A stretch of 64,000 nt of DNA, from NCBI GenBank assembly GCA_011800805.1, contig MPNW01000181.1, forward strand, positions 9,743 to 73,742, written 5' to 3'. Below are positions 12,752 to 24,430 of the stretch, one piece after another (the first letter of the stretch is position 1; each line of letters begins with the position of its first letter). The DNA is from Hirudo medicinalis. Taxonomy: Eukaryota; Annelida; Clitellata; Hirudinida; Hirudinidae. Below the pieces are notes generated by a model. That model did no database searches, was not told where the DNA came from, and worked only from the letters and a program-made list of their open reading frames with translations. Both the position numbers and the translations under genes were made by a program.

Positions 12752-15700
12752 CGAGCGTCGACAGGCGGTTGTCACGGCAACGGATGATGGCAAAAGTACA
12801 CGATGATGATCGAATTTCTTTTACGGCAATTTGACCATTACAACGTATGTAATGATAACTGTTAAGTTACATTAAGTCGATGGCGATGCCATTCCTAGAT
12901 CTTTATTTTTAAATTCAGTCATTTTGAAACACTTTAAAAATATATTCTCTTAGAAGCTGACTTAATGCCGCCATTAATAATCAGGTTCAAACGTAAATTT
13001 GTCGTCATCGCCTTAGCTTTAAACGGAGAAGTATCTAAGCCAGCCAAGCGCAGACAACATGCTGCGAGGAGAAAGATGGATAGAGAAATAGATGGGTGGC
13101 TTTGGGGCAGGGATGACTTTGTTCAAGCAAAACATTTTGGAACATCTTGAAATAAGTACAATTCAAGGAAGCACCAATCTTTTTGCCTGAAAGATATTTA
13201 AAATTACGTTTATTAAGCGAAAAATATAAACAATTAGTATTGTATCACCTTAACGACCGTTACGTGCAATATCATACAATTGTACATTAATTCTTCTGAG
13301 TGCCTTATGTATCCCAACAGGATGTGAAGTTACTTTTTAATCGTTCTACCATTTATATTGCGCCCCTACCCACGACACATTACAACTGTTGCCATTATGC
13401 ATGGAGGAACGCAACCCATTCTGCCAACCTGCACGAATTTAATATTTCATTCTGGGGGTGCGCAGTTTAAACGATTTAATTTTTAAATAAGTGTAATTTT
13501 AATGGCTGATGCAAATGTTTTTAGATATAACAAAAGAACTACATTTGGCAGTGTGAAAGGTTGAGCCATTGTAACTAATTTTTTATTAGTAACAATAAAA
13601 TTGCAGCAGCAAAAACACATAAATATTTCTTAGCAAAAGTAATTTTGCCCGTCAATATACTGGAAGAAAAAATGATGGAAAATAAATGAGAATAGAAGTG
13701 CTTGTAAACAAAGCTAGAAATTGCTTTTTATCTGCCTCAGGTTTGAGTAAGCTAAAGAAAAAGAGTGAGACATTGTGAGGGTCACTGGAGAGTGAGGCGG
13801 TTTGTGAATGATTATTAAATGGAATGAGTCAGTATATTTATTGTCATCACCAATTTATCTACCTCTGATAAACCGATGGATGGCAGCTTTTCGAATGTGT
13901 TTTAGGATCTGCAGTGTTTCTCCAAGATATAATTTTCCTATCGTCATGATGCTAATAATGTATAATGTGGAGCTCAGAGCTACCGGTGTCTACATGGCAA
14001 TGACATTTATTGGCTATGGCAAATGCAGCCAAACACCACTTTCTTGGCGCCATCCTTAACCCTTTTTCACTTTGTAGGGTAGAAAATATTAAGTTCAAAA
14101 ATGCTGCATAAGTTCGCGACAAAGAGGGAAACAGAAACCCAACCCCGGAGTAAACAATTTTGAATTTGGTCTTTTTAGTTTTGTTGTGATTTTAATTGCT
14201 TAATTATTAGTTGCAATTTAATGGCTTTTTTTTTAATTGTCGAACAATTGTTGTGGCAATACATTTTTATTACAGTCATTATGACACCAGTTTTTACAAC
14301 ATTCTGCATTTTTTTAAACGTCGTAAATTAATCTCAAACTTAACATTCTCTTTTAACTTAAATTCTTGAATTTTTAAACATTTTGCCATTATTGCAAAGC
14401 GAATTCATTTAAATATTTGGCAAAAAGACAGAAACAGTTAGTTGGCAAGTCCACGTAAAATGTGATGTTAGACCTATGTATTAACTCACTTCACAACTTA
14501 CTAAGGCGATGGTTACATTTGAAATTTGTTGGTTATATGTATTTCAGTCAGAAAAGTTTATCGATTGCAGTGGAACTCAAAGTTTCTTGACATCATGCAT
14601 TGTTTGGCATTCATGACGGCATTCCATTCTTCCTTTGGCATTATTCAGAGTAAAATAATGACCGCGTTTTATGCCACCAGACTGACGTGATGATATCTGA
14701 CGCATCGAGAGAAAAAAAAGGGATGCGAGAGTGGTTGTGGAATAGATGGATGAGTGGCAGATGCCACAAAATACTATTCCGATGCATGTGATGCAGAATT
14801 TCTGTAAAATAATTATTTTGTGAAAACATATTGCACAGCATAGGTAAGTTTATATACAAACAGAAGCGGTTTGAACTTGTTCATGAAAACATCGGAAAAA
14901 CGATCCGAAGCTGCCACGCTGGCACATCTTCAACCATTCTTGGATACGGTTCTCGAATTCCAGTCCGACAATTTAAAATAAACTCCTATTTGACTGTAAA
15001 TAACCTTCTTCTGACTCCAATATCGTCGTGGTTGCCGAACATTATCTCTCTTTTTCGAAGAAACAAAACCTCAAAATGGGAAACTTTGGTCAACGATAGA
15101 TGCGAGCTAATAAAAAAGTTTTTCTTTTGTCAGAAATACGTAAAGATCGCACATGATCGGACAGCTTTTCTGCCGAAATGGATTTGATTCGCTTAAACGT
15201 CGCCCAGGGAAGCAGAATTCCAGACGTTTTCACATTTTTATCAAATGGAATTCTCTCAAAATTTTACTTCTTAAAATTGTCTTGGGAGTCGTTATCAAAA
15301 TTTCGGATAATTTCCAAGGATAATTTTCGCCACTTGAAAGAAACTTGCTTGAAACATTCTTTCGGATTCAGTCTGAATATGGAAAATCCATTTCAAATGC
15401 ATTAAATGCTCAGTTCCATGCCTATATTCATCCATACCTCATCCACATCAGTACCAACTTTCAAGTCATCCTAAAAGTCGTACTTACCAAACACTTAAAT
15501 ATCCAACTCCTTGTTTCCATCTCACACAAATTCTCATCTTGGTTTTTCTTATTTCGTTTGCTGTAAAAATTTAATCGATTGTTCATCTTAGCGGAATATG
15601 AATCCCTTTGGGGTTTTTGCCTTTGCACATTTCTTTTGCATTTCAGTTATCTTCAGTTATTCAGTTATTTTAGTTGTTTTTTGCTTATGTTTGATGTTCA

Positions 15701-18267
15701 TAAAATCAAATCAAATCAATCTTTTTTTTTTGAAATGCTCTTCGATGGCTTATTCAGCTTGACTTAAAATTTTTCAAACATGAACACTAACGCGATAATC
15801 GCGCGAGTGTTTGAGGTTTTTCCACATGAATCCACCAAAAGTGATGGAAAACAGATGGTCGATAATGATCGATTATGAAAAATGGGCTTACAACGATTAT
15901 GGAAGCAAAGTTGTTTCGGAGTGGAGGGTCACATAAATTATTTTGCAGCATTTTTTGAGAAATGTTAAAAGTTATTTCGTTATTGATGCAATAAGTTTGA
16001 AAATGCCTTTGCAAATCCTACAGTCATGTAAGTATTGCTGTAAGTATTGGAAATACAAGCATTTAAACAACCCATACTCATGAATAAGCACCTTAACTAT
16101 TTTCCATTAGACATCATACGGAGAAATAAAATTAATTCTTCAAGTAATTTTCGCTAAAAGCTTCTAAGTGTTCGTGTTTTATATTTCATTAATTCTATGG
16201 AAAATGCACCCCTACTGCGCCACCGGCGTTATCGCTTCAGAGCAGCGCATGGTCATCCGTTAACGCTTCAAGATGATCTTGCCGGACCCGCTAATGTAAT
16301 TGCAATGTTCCCAGTAGACGTTCGCAGATGATATTAACGATGAAGGAGGCACCGCGTAGGCATTATCAGAGGCGGGAGTATTTAGCATGCAAAGGAAAGC
16401 ATTAGCAAAGGAAATGAGTGCTACCTAGCTCTGGAAGCAGTAGTTGTGAGGACGTTGATGAAGCGATGATTGGATGCATCGGTTATTTGGGTTGAACTGT
16501 AAATTGAGGTTTGAAATAAGATGGTGATTGCTTAAAACCAATTTCAACCAATTTCTGGACATAATAAGGGCCACCGAGGGTACCAGTATCATTATTACTT
16601 CGGTTAGATGTTTGATTATTCAGTAATGTTTTGAATGTAATGGATTATTAACAATCGGAACGATGCCCCATAGCACTTGTCGAAGCTCAATTTAAATAAA
16701 TACTCAGTATTTCGTAATAAATTGCATTATATTATTATTATTATTATTATTATTGTTATCAAATAAAAATATAATGACATCAAATTGTAATTCCTTCATA
16801 TCTTATCAAATTACCAATCACTTTAATAACTCACCTCAAGTGAGGTTATCCGACAAAATATTCATTAAACTTTTCGTTCGAATATTAAATAATATTAAAC
16901 TTACATAAATTACTAATAAATATGTGTTTAATAATTTACACGTCTATGATTCCGTGTTATCTTTAAATAAATCTGAACATTACAAATTAGGTCAATAATT
17001 GTTAATAATTTACAAAGTATTTTAAATTTATTAAAACAATTAATTTATTTAAATTGTTATTCATAAATAGTGTCGGTTTTTTCGACAGCATTTAACCAAA
17101 TGCTGGATAGTAGTATGACTCAAAATATTTATTTGCTCAAAGCGGATTATCCTTTTATACCTCATTTACCGACATCAGCAGCTTGAGCGCATGTCATAGA
17201 CTACAAGCAACAATTTTGAATCTATGGCATTCAATTGCTCAAATCCATGAAGATCTTTTTTTTTAAATTGTCTTGCATCAAATTGTTTTTCTCCAAAATC
17301 AATTTGGATGATGATGATGATGATGACGACGACGACGACGATGACGACGACTATGATGACGATGGTGTTGCTGATAACGATGACGGCAACGACAATGATA
17401 ATAATTGTTAATAAATTTCAAATGTTTTGTTTACTCAAATATTTTCTTTCGGCGTTACCTTGAAATGAGGGCATAATTCTATCATTGCGTGTGAATAAGT
17501 CATGATTTACTCGAAGTGATAGAAAGTGCCAAGTAAAATCATGTACAAAATTTTAACTCGCCTTTACGATTTTAAATTAGTCCTTGAATTTGTTTGGGAA
17601 ATCACATTTTCAGCATTATGAACCTGTGAAGGTTTGCGAAATAAAAATTAATGCCAAAAGGGTTCAGAAAAGGGTTCCTTTGGCTGAAGGTCATGAAGTA
17701 ATATTACACTGAATTATCATCTGATTGTGTGGCAAAATTCGCAAACTAGACTCAATTTCCTTTTTAGACTTTAGCAAAAAATATTTGTTCCGCTCAAACA
17801 CTGTTCATGGACTTGCCTCAAATACTTTTAAACAATATTGGCAAAAATATTTTGCTGTGAAATATATTCTGATTACATTGAAATTCAAATTTTTTATTTG
17901 TGTTATTGCTAATTCTATATTAATAACAGATTTATTACTTATAATCTCAATTTTAAAATGTGATCGTAGTCTTAAATGTAGGATTAAATATCAAGATCTA
18001 CATTCGAAACAAACTTTCTGAACATTCAAATTCGCCTTATCACACATATTTTCAAAAATGGGAAGAAAGCAAAAATTTGCGTCAACTATGCGTCACATAA
18101 TTTTTATTTTTATTTACAAACATCAGAAAACAAATGGAAACGTTATAAGCTTGGACCTGCTACCCTGGCTATTAATTACATTTTAAAATATCTCGTAAGC
18201 ATTTTAAGTGAGAAATTAAAAAGTGCTGCCAGTTGAAAGTTCAGAGATTTCTTTAAAATATTTCAAA
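12752..18267. other. Gene-poor stretch
   Basis: Apart from the SINE fragment, an ATT microsatellite (about 16729-16755) and a GAT/GAC-rich tract (about 17307-17400), no exon could be supported. Open frames at 14831-15190 and 15345-15570 have no recognisable domain, splice context or codon signal. A GC-richer island at 16205-16420 is unexplained. Confidence 0.4.
13375..13440 (-). mobile_element. SINE head fragment
   Basis: The segment CGACACATTACAACTGTTGC through CCAACCTGCACG aligns by eye with the head of the minus-oriented SINE at 29295-29360. It is only a fragment. Confidence 0.5.
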
Positions 18268-19011
18268 ATGACGAATAATCATTTGATTATTTTTTATATT
18301 TTCGCAACTCTTGTTGATGTTGTTCAAGGTGCTAATACACAAAGTAAAGTCAAAATTTTCAAATTTACTAAATATTGTTTTAAAATAAAATATGTATTAA
18401 TAGTATTAAATTAATTTTATTGTAAAATTCTTATCACATCTCTTATGTTATTATTGATTGAACACAAATTTAAGAGGGATTTTTGTAAAGAAGTGATTAA
18501 AGTTTATAAAGCTTATTGAATTTCGTCAGTTATTTCCTTCGTGAATGTGGTGAATATGTTTTGACGAGGGGTTTGGCACTTAATTTAAAAATCACTTATA
18601 TTTTAACTCAAGATAAACTTTTGAAAATTAAAAAATAATTATTTAGTCGATTATTTTATCATCAATTATTTTTGCTTTAATTACTTAATCATCGATGACG
18701 CCTTTGCATAGAACAAGTGTGCTCTGATCAAGATCATTGCAAGCACTTTTCGAACCTCGACTGTTACATGAAATCCATCGAGAAAGAATGTTGTGCAATG
18801 TGCAGAAAAGTTGCCAAAAAATATCCTCCGAGTAACTTCTAAGAAATTATAACGGAAAACAATTCCAATAATTATAATAGAAATTAACAAAATTCATTTA
18901 TTAAATAAAGCATTCATTATTGAAAGATTCTATGTAATTATTTTTAACTCAAGCGTTAATCTTCCAATTCGGTTTCAAAATTTTGTCAATGTTGAAAAAT
19001 ATTATTATCAG

Positions 19012-19047
<36 letters not shown>

Positions 19048-19053
19048 ACATAT

Positions 19054-19088
<35 letters not shown>

Positions 19089-19453
19089 TAATTATATTAA
19101 GTTTGTGTTTGAGTATAATTAAGTAGTATTGACTTAAACCGCTCACCGACAGGGAACACATCACAAATTTGATACAAATTTTATGACATCATTGCAACAA
19201 TAAAAATATTTTGAGGCAATCATTGTAACTGCTGGCACGACTTCGTCAAATCATCAACTTAAGATTGACTTAGGATCACAATTGTTGTAAGATGAGACCA
19301 AAAATATCTAAAAGACTACGTTATTAGCATCATGAATATTTATTAATGTCAGACTGTCCTTACGGAGAAATAACCTGGTGCAGGGACCAGGCGAGCAAAT
19401 GCCACATGGAAGACATCAAGGAGGAGTGCTGCTTGACTTGTTCCGGTGATTGA
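18268..19453 (+). CDS. Small secreted protein with two six-cysteine ShK/PLAC-like modules
   Basis: Three exons join in phase 1: 18268-18343, 18712-18831 and 19353-19453, giving 98 codons before TGA. Exon 1 encodes a signal peptide, MTNNHLIIFYIFATLVDVV, ending near QG. Exon 2 encodes a module with spacing C-x5-C-x7-C-x8-CC-x2-C. Exon 3 encodes a second one with C-x7-C-x6-C-x8-CC-x2-C, containing CPYGEITWC. The adjacent CC-x2-C end is like PLAC and ShK-type domains of extracellular proteins. One module per exon with equal phases suggests domain duplication. Donors are GTAAAG and GTAACT; acceptors are TAG and CAG. Such domains occur in protease-associated proteins, matrix proteins and some peptide toxins; nothing here decides between these. 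The exon 2 donor is weaker, and read-through would end at a TAA just downstream. Confidence 0.6.
19012..19090. repeat. TA microsatellite
   Basis: Alternating TA with minor interruptions, inside intron 2 of the secreted-protein gene. Confidence 0.9.
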
Positions 19454-19824
19454 CTTTTATTTTCCACAAATAATATATATCATCACAATGAACATATATC
19501 GTGGTAGTAAATATTGCATATTCATGGCGATAAAAAAAATTACTGATGTTAATAAAAAGTAAATAAAATTATTTCATTAAATAGGATTGTATTTCATTAA
19601 TTAGGAAAATATGTGTATGTGTATACTATATATTAATATGTATATAATAGATATTATATCAATTATATTATTTATGGGAGATTTTCAATCAATTACACAA
19701 TTTAAATTCACTAATTAACCTTGTGTCATAAATATGGTCATAGTAGTTCAATCACTCGTCGTTGCTGTTGTTCATTACCTCCCGTTATATAACAGGGTGA
19801 CTAGGACGGTGCTCCACTGAATGT

Positions 19825-20010
19825 AAAATTCATTTATGTGGCGCCACATGCGTAACATCAGGAACTCCAATAGTAAATCAAGAGTTAGGGTTAGGGTTTA
19901 GGGTTGGGCTTGTGACAGTGCAGGTTGGGTTGCGAACACGGCACATTGTGACTGTTACCATTAATGCCGCAAGCAGGAACAATAAATACCCTCTGAGCTA
20001 ACTTGCATGC
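19825..20010 (-). mobile_element. SINE copy interrupted by telomere-like repeat
   Basis: GCAGGTTGGGTTGCGAACAC and the following ACTGTTACCATTAATGCCGC match the SINE head at 29275-29360 in the same orientation. ATTCATTTATGTGGCGCC at 19828 resembles its tail. Between them, 19883-19908 is a run of TTAGGG-like units. Confidence 0.55.
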
Positions 20011-23000
20011 TATTTTTCATATTTCTCTTTAAAAAAACATGCTTGTGACATTCTGTAATTTATAATCCTCACTTAAATTCATTTTATTTTGAAATTCATG
20101 AAGGTTTCCATGTTCCAGAGGAAATTAATCATTTCGATGACTACGAACTCAACTAAAATGAACAAAGATATATGATTTGAATTCCATTGCTGAAGCAATA
20201 ATAATAATAAAGCAAAGTTATAATAACAACTTTTAAATTGAAACGACTTTTTTACTTTAGAATAACACAAATTTATCTGCCAGTTTTGATACGATGATCG
20301 ATACATCGAACCAATAAATTTGGTTTACATGTGAAAACTTTTTCAATAAAATCCTTAATCGGGAAAAATATGCAATCTGCCAGCCAGAGGTTCCCAGTTA
20401 TTCAAAATGTCACATATTTACTTAAGACTTAATGTAGGCGCTAGATCCTCGCCTGGCTGTTGAGTCTTCAAGTTTTCCTTAAAAATTAACGCAAATTGAA
20501 ACGAGGCCAACAAAAAAAAAACCAAATGTTTTCATTTTCATTTCAAATATAATTAAAAAAAAACGGACTTTTTATAAACAGTTTTAAACATTCCTATTTC
20601 TTTCAACGGATTTCTTTTTATTTTACTCAAAATTTCAATTCAAAAAAATCACTTTTCGTAGGTGTACTACTTTGTAACAATTGACATATTTAATACAATG
20701 GTCTAAAAATATTTTAAGTTGTTTCACTCACCAATTTATTAAATGTCTTTAAATATGCCGCATTCTTCTCTTTTTTTCAAAGTTCCGTCGTTTTAAGAAT
20801 CTTGTGAAAACTTCCATTCTTAGACCTGAAAGCCATCGATCAATTAAGTTCTTGTAGGGCCACATGTCAGTTCTTAACCTTTTGCGTTTCTTGGGATTGA
20901 GCGCTACACAAATTAAGATTCAATAAGTTATCATTTTCACCACTTAAGTTTATAAATCACATCATTAGTCTCTCCATTACATTTTTAGGTCCTGCAAAAG
21001 TATATCCTACATAAGACATTAGATATATAATATATAGCATAATTTATAGCATCATGACAATGTCTTTATCGTCGTCATTAATTTTGCAGATTTTTCTTTT
21101 ATTTTGTAATTATAAATAACTTTAGAAGCACTTCTTAAAGGAATGATTTTCACTTAACAACGAGTAGACCGAACGGTTTATCAAAAACCATCATTCCAAC
21201 CATGGCTGTGATAGCTGAAAGGGACCTTAAATTGTTTCTGACGCAGTGGGAGCTAAGTGGAATTGATGTTTGACGGAATTTGCTCTTCGTCCAAAGAATT
21301 GAAACTGGACTTCCGATTCATTTGTTTGTTCGACCTCTGACTTTCAGCTTCCAAATGTTTGATTTTTCTTCGACTTTTGCCATAAAAATCCTTTTTCAAT
21401 GTTTTGTTTGTAATTTGTCTTATGTTTAATTTGCATGCAACTTTTATATAAACTTTTATTTTTATTTTTTTGGTCAAACTTTAAACAACTCGAATAGCAT
21501 TTAAATCCATTTGAAAAATCGTCCTGCCTTTCTTGTTCAATTATTTCTGTAAATGTGAAATTCCCGCGTGTTGTCCAATCGTTTTGCGCATCCGAGCAAA
21601 AAAAAAGTCGGCCTCGGTGAAGTTTTAATCAGTTATGGTTGAAAAGATCTCGAATGGTAAAAGATACGGGAAGCACTCTTTCGAAATAAATTTTTAAATT
21701 CGATTTCACTGAAGCGTTGAGCTTCCAAACTCCGATAACATATTTCCGCTTTTCTTTTAGCTCATAACATCGCACACCTCTCGCATAGCTTGTCAACCCA
21801 GCATTAAAAATACAAGGACAAATTATGACTGTTAAACTGTTAAGCTTCTTAAAAACTAAGTTAAACTGCCAGTTCTAATGTTCTAAGGCGTTATTTTCTT
21901 TCCTGCTTTGCGGCCAGTCTCAACACTTTGGTGTGGACATAATGGTAGTGAAGAATTATTCCCTCACAAGGAGCCTAGTTCATTCATTAGTGGACGCCCA
22001 AAATGACGACGACGACGACAGTCAGTCATGGTTTAGCAGAAGACGACCGAACTGTTAGGAAATGATTTGGACGTTATTATTTTCTCTTCGAATAGAAAAT
22101 TGCCTTGGATGTTTTTGTAATTGTTCCATGTTTGTTTTGGGCATCCTCGAACTTGTCATTGGCTAGGCTGAGAAGCTGAGACACTTTTGATATCTATCTT
22201 TAAGAGGTAGACAGAATGATATTATTATTATTATTGAATATATGTTTTTGATAAAACTTACAAGCACATTAAAATCAATTAAGCTATCACAGAATATTAA
22301 TCCATATGTAAACATCTTGGCAGAAAACTTCTGCTACAAATTTCAGCACTTATTGTTTTGAATTTACTTTATATTAAAAATTGAATTTTTATTTAAATTC
22401 CACATTATTTGTTTTTTGTTATCACTGGGTTACATGCATAAATATTTTTAGATATATAATTTTTTTAATGCAAGTCAACAGATTTCAATATCTGAGTTAA
22501 GTAAAAAAGTCTGTCAAAAGTCAATTCGTTGGATAACCTGTGATAGGAAAACTTGAACTAATGAGAGCCACGTTATGCTTGTGTGACAACATAACTGTAT
22601 TAGGCACAACAGTAAGCAAATGAAATTTCTCAAAGTTAAACATTGCGGTTAGCAAATGAAAGAGCAGAATTCTAAAACTAGAAAAACGCGAAAAAGCCAT
22701 CATAATGTACTTTGACGCAAAGGTCATGGACCCTTGCAGGTCAGGTCAAATCCCAGGTCGAATGACCTCCGGAGTTTTTTATGGAACGGTTTTGTGGCGG
22801 TTGAAATATGGGTTAAAATAACATTTTAAATATTTTCAAAATATTCTCCACAAATTTTCACCACTGCTCTAAACAAATAATTCTTTTATTTTTTCAATAT
22901 GTACATTCCTATTAATATATGTTTTCTTGTAAGATTAAGCTTATTCATAATCCAGACCAGGTCTGTGAAAGTTTTGTTCATATCAAGACAATTGCAATGG

Positions 23001-23080
23001 GCGTTCAAAAAGAGAAGCACCGATATACTTCCCGATACATAATTATACCTGAAAAGAAGAAAAACATGTTTCGGATGATC
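20011..23080. other. Gene-poor stretch
   Basis: Only AT-rich DNA with short homopolymers and a small ATT run near 22220 was seen. A minus-strand frame at 21253-21477 looks mildly protein-like (KSRRKIKHLEAESQRSNK) but begins with TTG and lacks a supported splice context, so no gene is called. Confidence 0.4.
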
Positions 23081-23089
23081 CTCGTTCTT

Positions 23090-23185
23090 GCACCCTCAAC
23101 GGGATTCGAATCCGTGCTGCCATCGTGAGAAGCGGAAGTCTTCATCATCAGACCAAGCGGGAGCACCGTCGAGAAGCGGCGCTAT
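23090..23185 (-). repeat. tRNA-like SINE head or tRNA pseudogene
   Basis: On the minus strand a segment contains TGGTCTGATGATG (A-box-like) and GGATTCGAATCCC (B-box-like), spaced as in a tRNA with a longer arm, and ends GTTGAGGGTGC. The acceptor stem does not pair cleanly, so a functional tRNA is unlikely. Just beyond it, GGCGCTATACAAATG is similar to SINE bodies here. Confidence 0.45.
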
Positions 23186-23879
23186 ACAAATGATTGGGCG
23201 ATAATAGTGCCTTCATGTACGGATGCATAAAGCACTAAAATTCGGCTAAATACAAATACAAATAATCCTTTCCCAATATACTTTTTAACTTGCAAGGTTA
23301 CAAAGTGATATCCATTAATCATTGTAATAGCGAATGTTTCAACAAAAAATATTTTTTGGCTATTACAGAAAGAAATCGAGGGAGAGATGAATTGTTTTAA
23401 TTCATTAGAAGGCAGTTATTATTTTATGGTGAATTAAAAATATTAGTACTGAGTGTACATTAAAATCCATGAAAACCTTTTGAAATGAAAAGCTAAAAAT
23501 CAATACTTTCTAAACTTTCTACAAGCTTATCCTCGACTTAACCCTTATCTTTCTTCCGCATCGTAAAATAAGCGACAGGTTTCTTACAGGAAAATAATCG
23601 AGACTCTTCTCTGTTTCTTCCGATAGACGCATGTGAATCAAGATTAGCAGCTGGGAAGTAGGAACTGGTGCATTTGTGCAGCTTGTCTTCCTTTAGTCAT
23701 TTAATAACTCGGAAACATTATTAACGATTTTTGAAACCTTTTTTGAACACCATATGGATGAAGGAATGGGATAATTGGATGGCAAGTTAAGGCAAAGGTA
23801 TAATTTTTTATTTAACCTATAGCGTAAGGATCCGTCAATGAAACGTTCGGGAAATAACGAATGAAAAAAAGTATAATGT

Positions 23880-24430
23880 TCCGATCAAACGTCTAAAACG
23901 ACTGCATAGAGTTAAAAATATCGTGCTGCAAAAAGTTCCATATTTCTGTGACTCGATTGAAGAACTGTTTTTCATAGCATCATTCCTGCAAAGACTTTAA
24001 CTTTTTACGACGCCCTTGCGGTCGAATGGGAGATAGTTGAAGCTTGTCGAGCAGATTGGAATCGATGTTCAAAAATTTATAGCAGAAGCTATACGTCGGC
24101 GTTCCTCTAAAGATTTTAGGGCGAGAATCCTGAGAAGGAATTGAATACAATTGCAAATCAGCAAAGACTGGAAATTAAGTAAATTGTTGTTAAACTCTTT
24201 CAAACTTGTTAATTAAATATTTATGGTGAGGTTCCAAACTGAAGAGCAGTAATCCAAGAGAGACCACATATGACTTGAACATGCTTTCGTAAGGAGGACA
24301 GTCTCTAACGCTAAAGCACATGCTGGTCAGGCTTAATCTGACAGATGGACACAGATCGTATGAAAATACCTTTTTCCGAACCAAAATATTAATAATTGGT
24401 GTAGTTTGCAATCCATCCTTGATCCAAACC
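23880..24430 (-). mobile_element. LINE ORF2 fragment
   Basis: Minus-strand frames read YESMFKSYVVSLG and then EPHHKYLINKFERV, matching the FKSYVxPxLEY..W.PHxxxxINKxERVQ motif after the reverse transcriptase of non-LTR elements. Further along, SLEERRRIASAI and then GHRKKLKSLQE, QFFNRVTEIWNFLQ match the TRGHxLKL ... FFSxRVVxxWNSLP end. Several frameshifts and stops are present. It resembles the 6.3-6.5 kb remnant more than the 35 kb copy. Confidence 0.7.

Noticed and set aside
14831..15567. Overlapping open frames of 60 to 118 codons
   Set aside because: No domain, no consistent codon signal, no good splice context; likely chance frames.
23090..23185. Functional tRNA gene
   Set aside because: Internal promoter-like boxes are present but the acceptor stem does not pair and the arms do not fit a normal cloverleaf; SINE-like tail sequence is adjacent.
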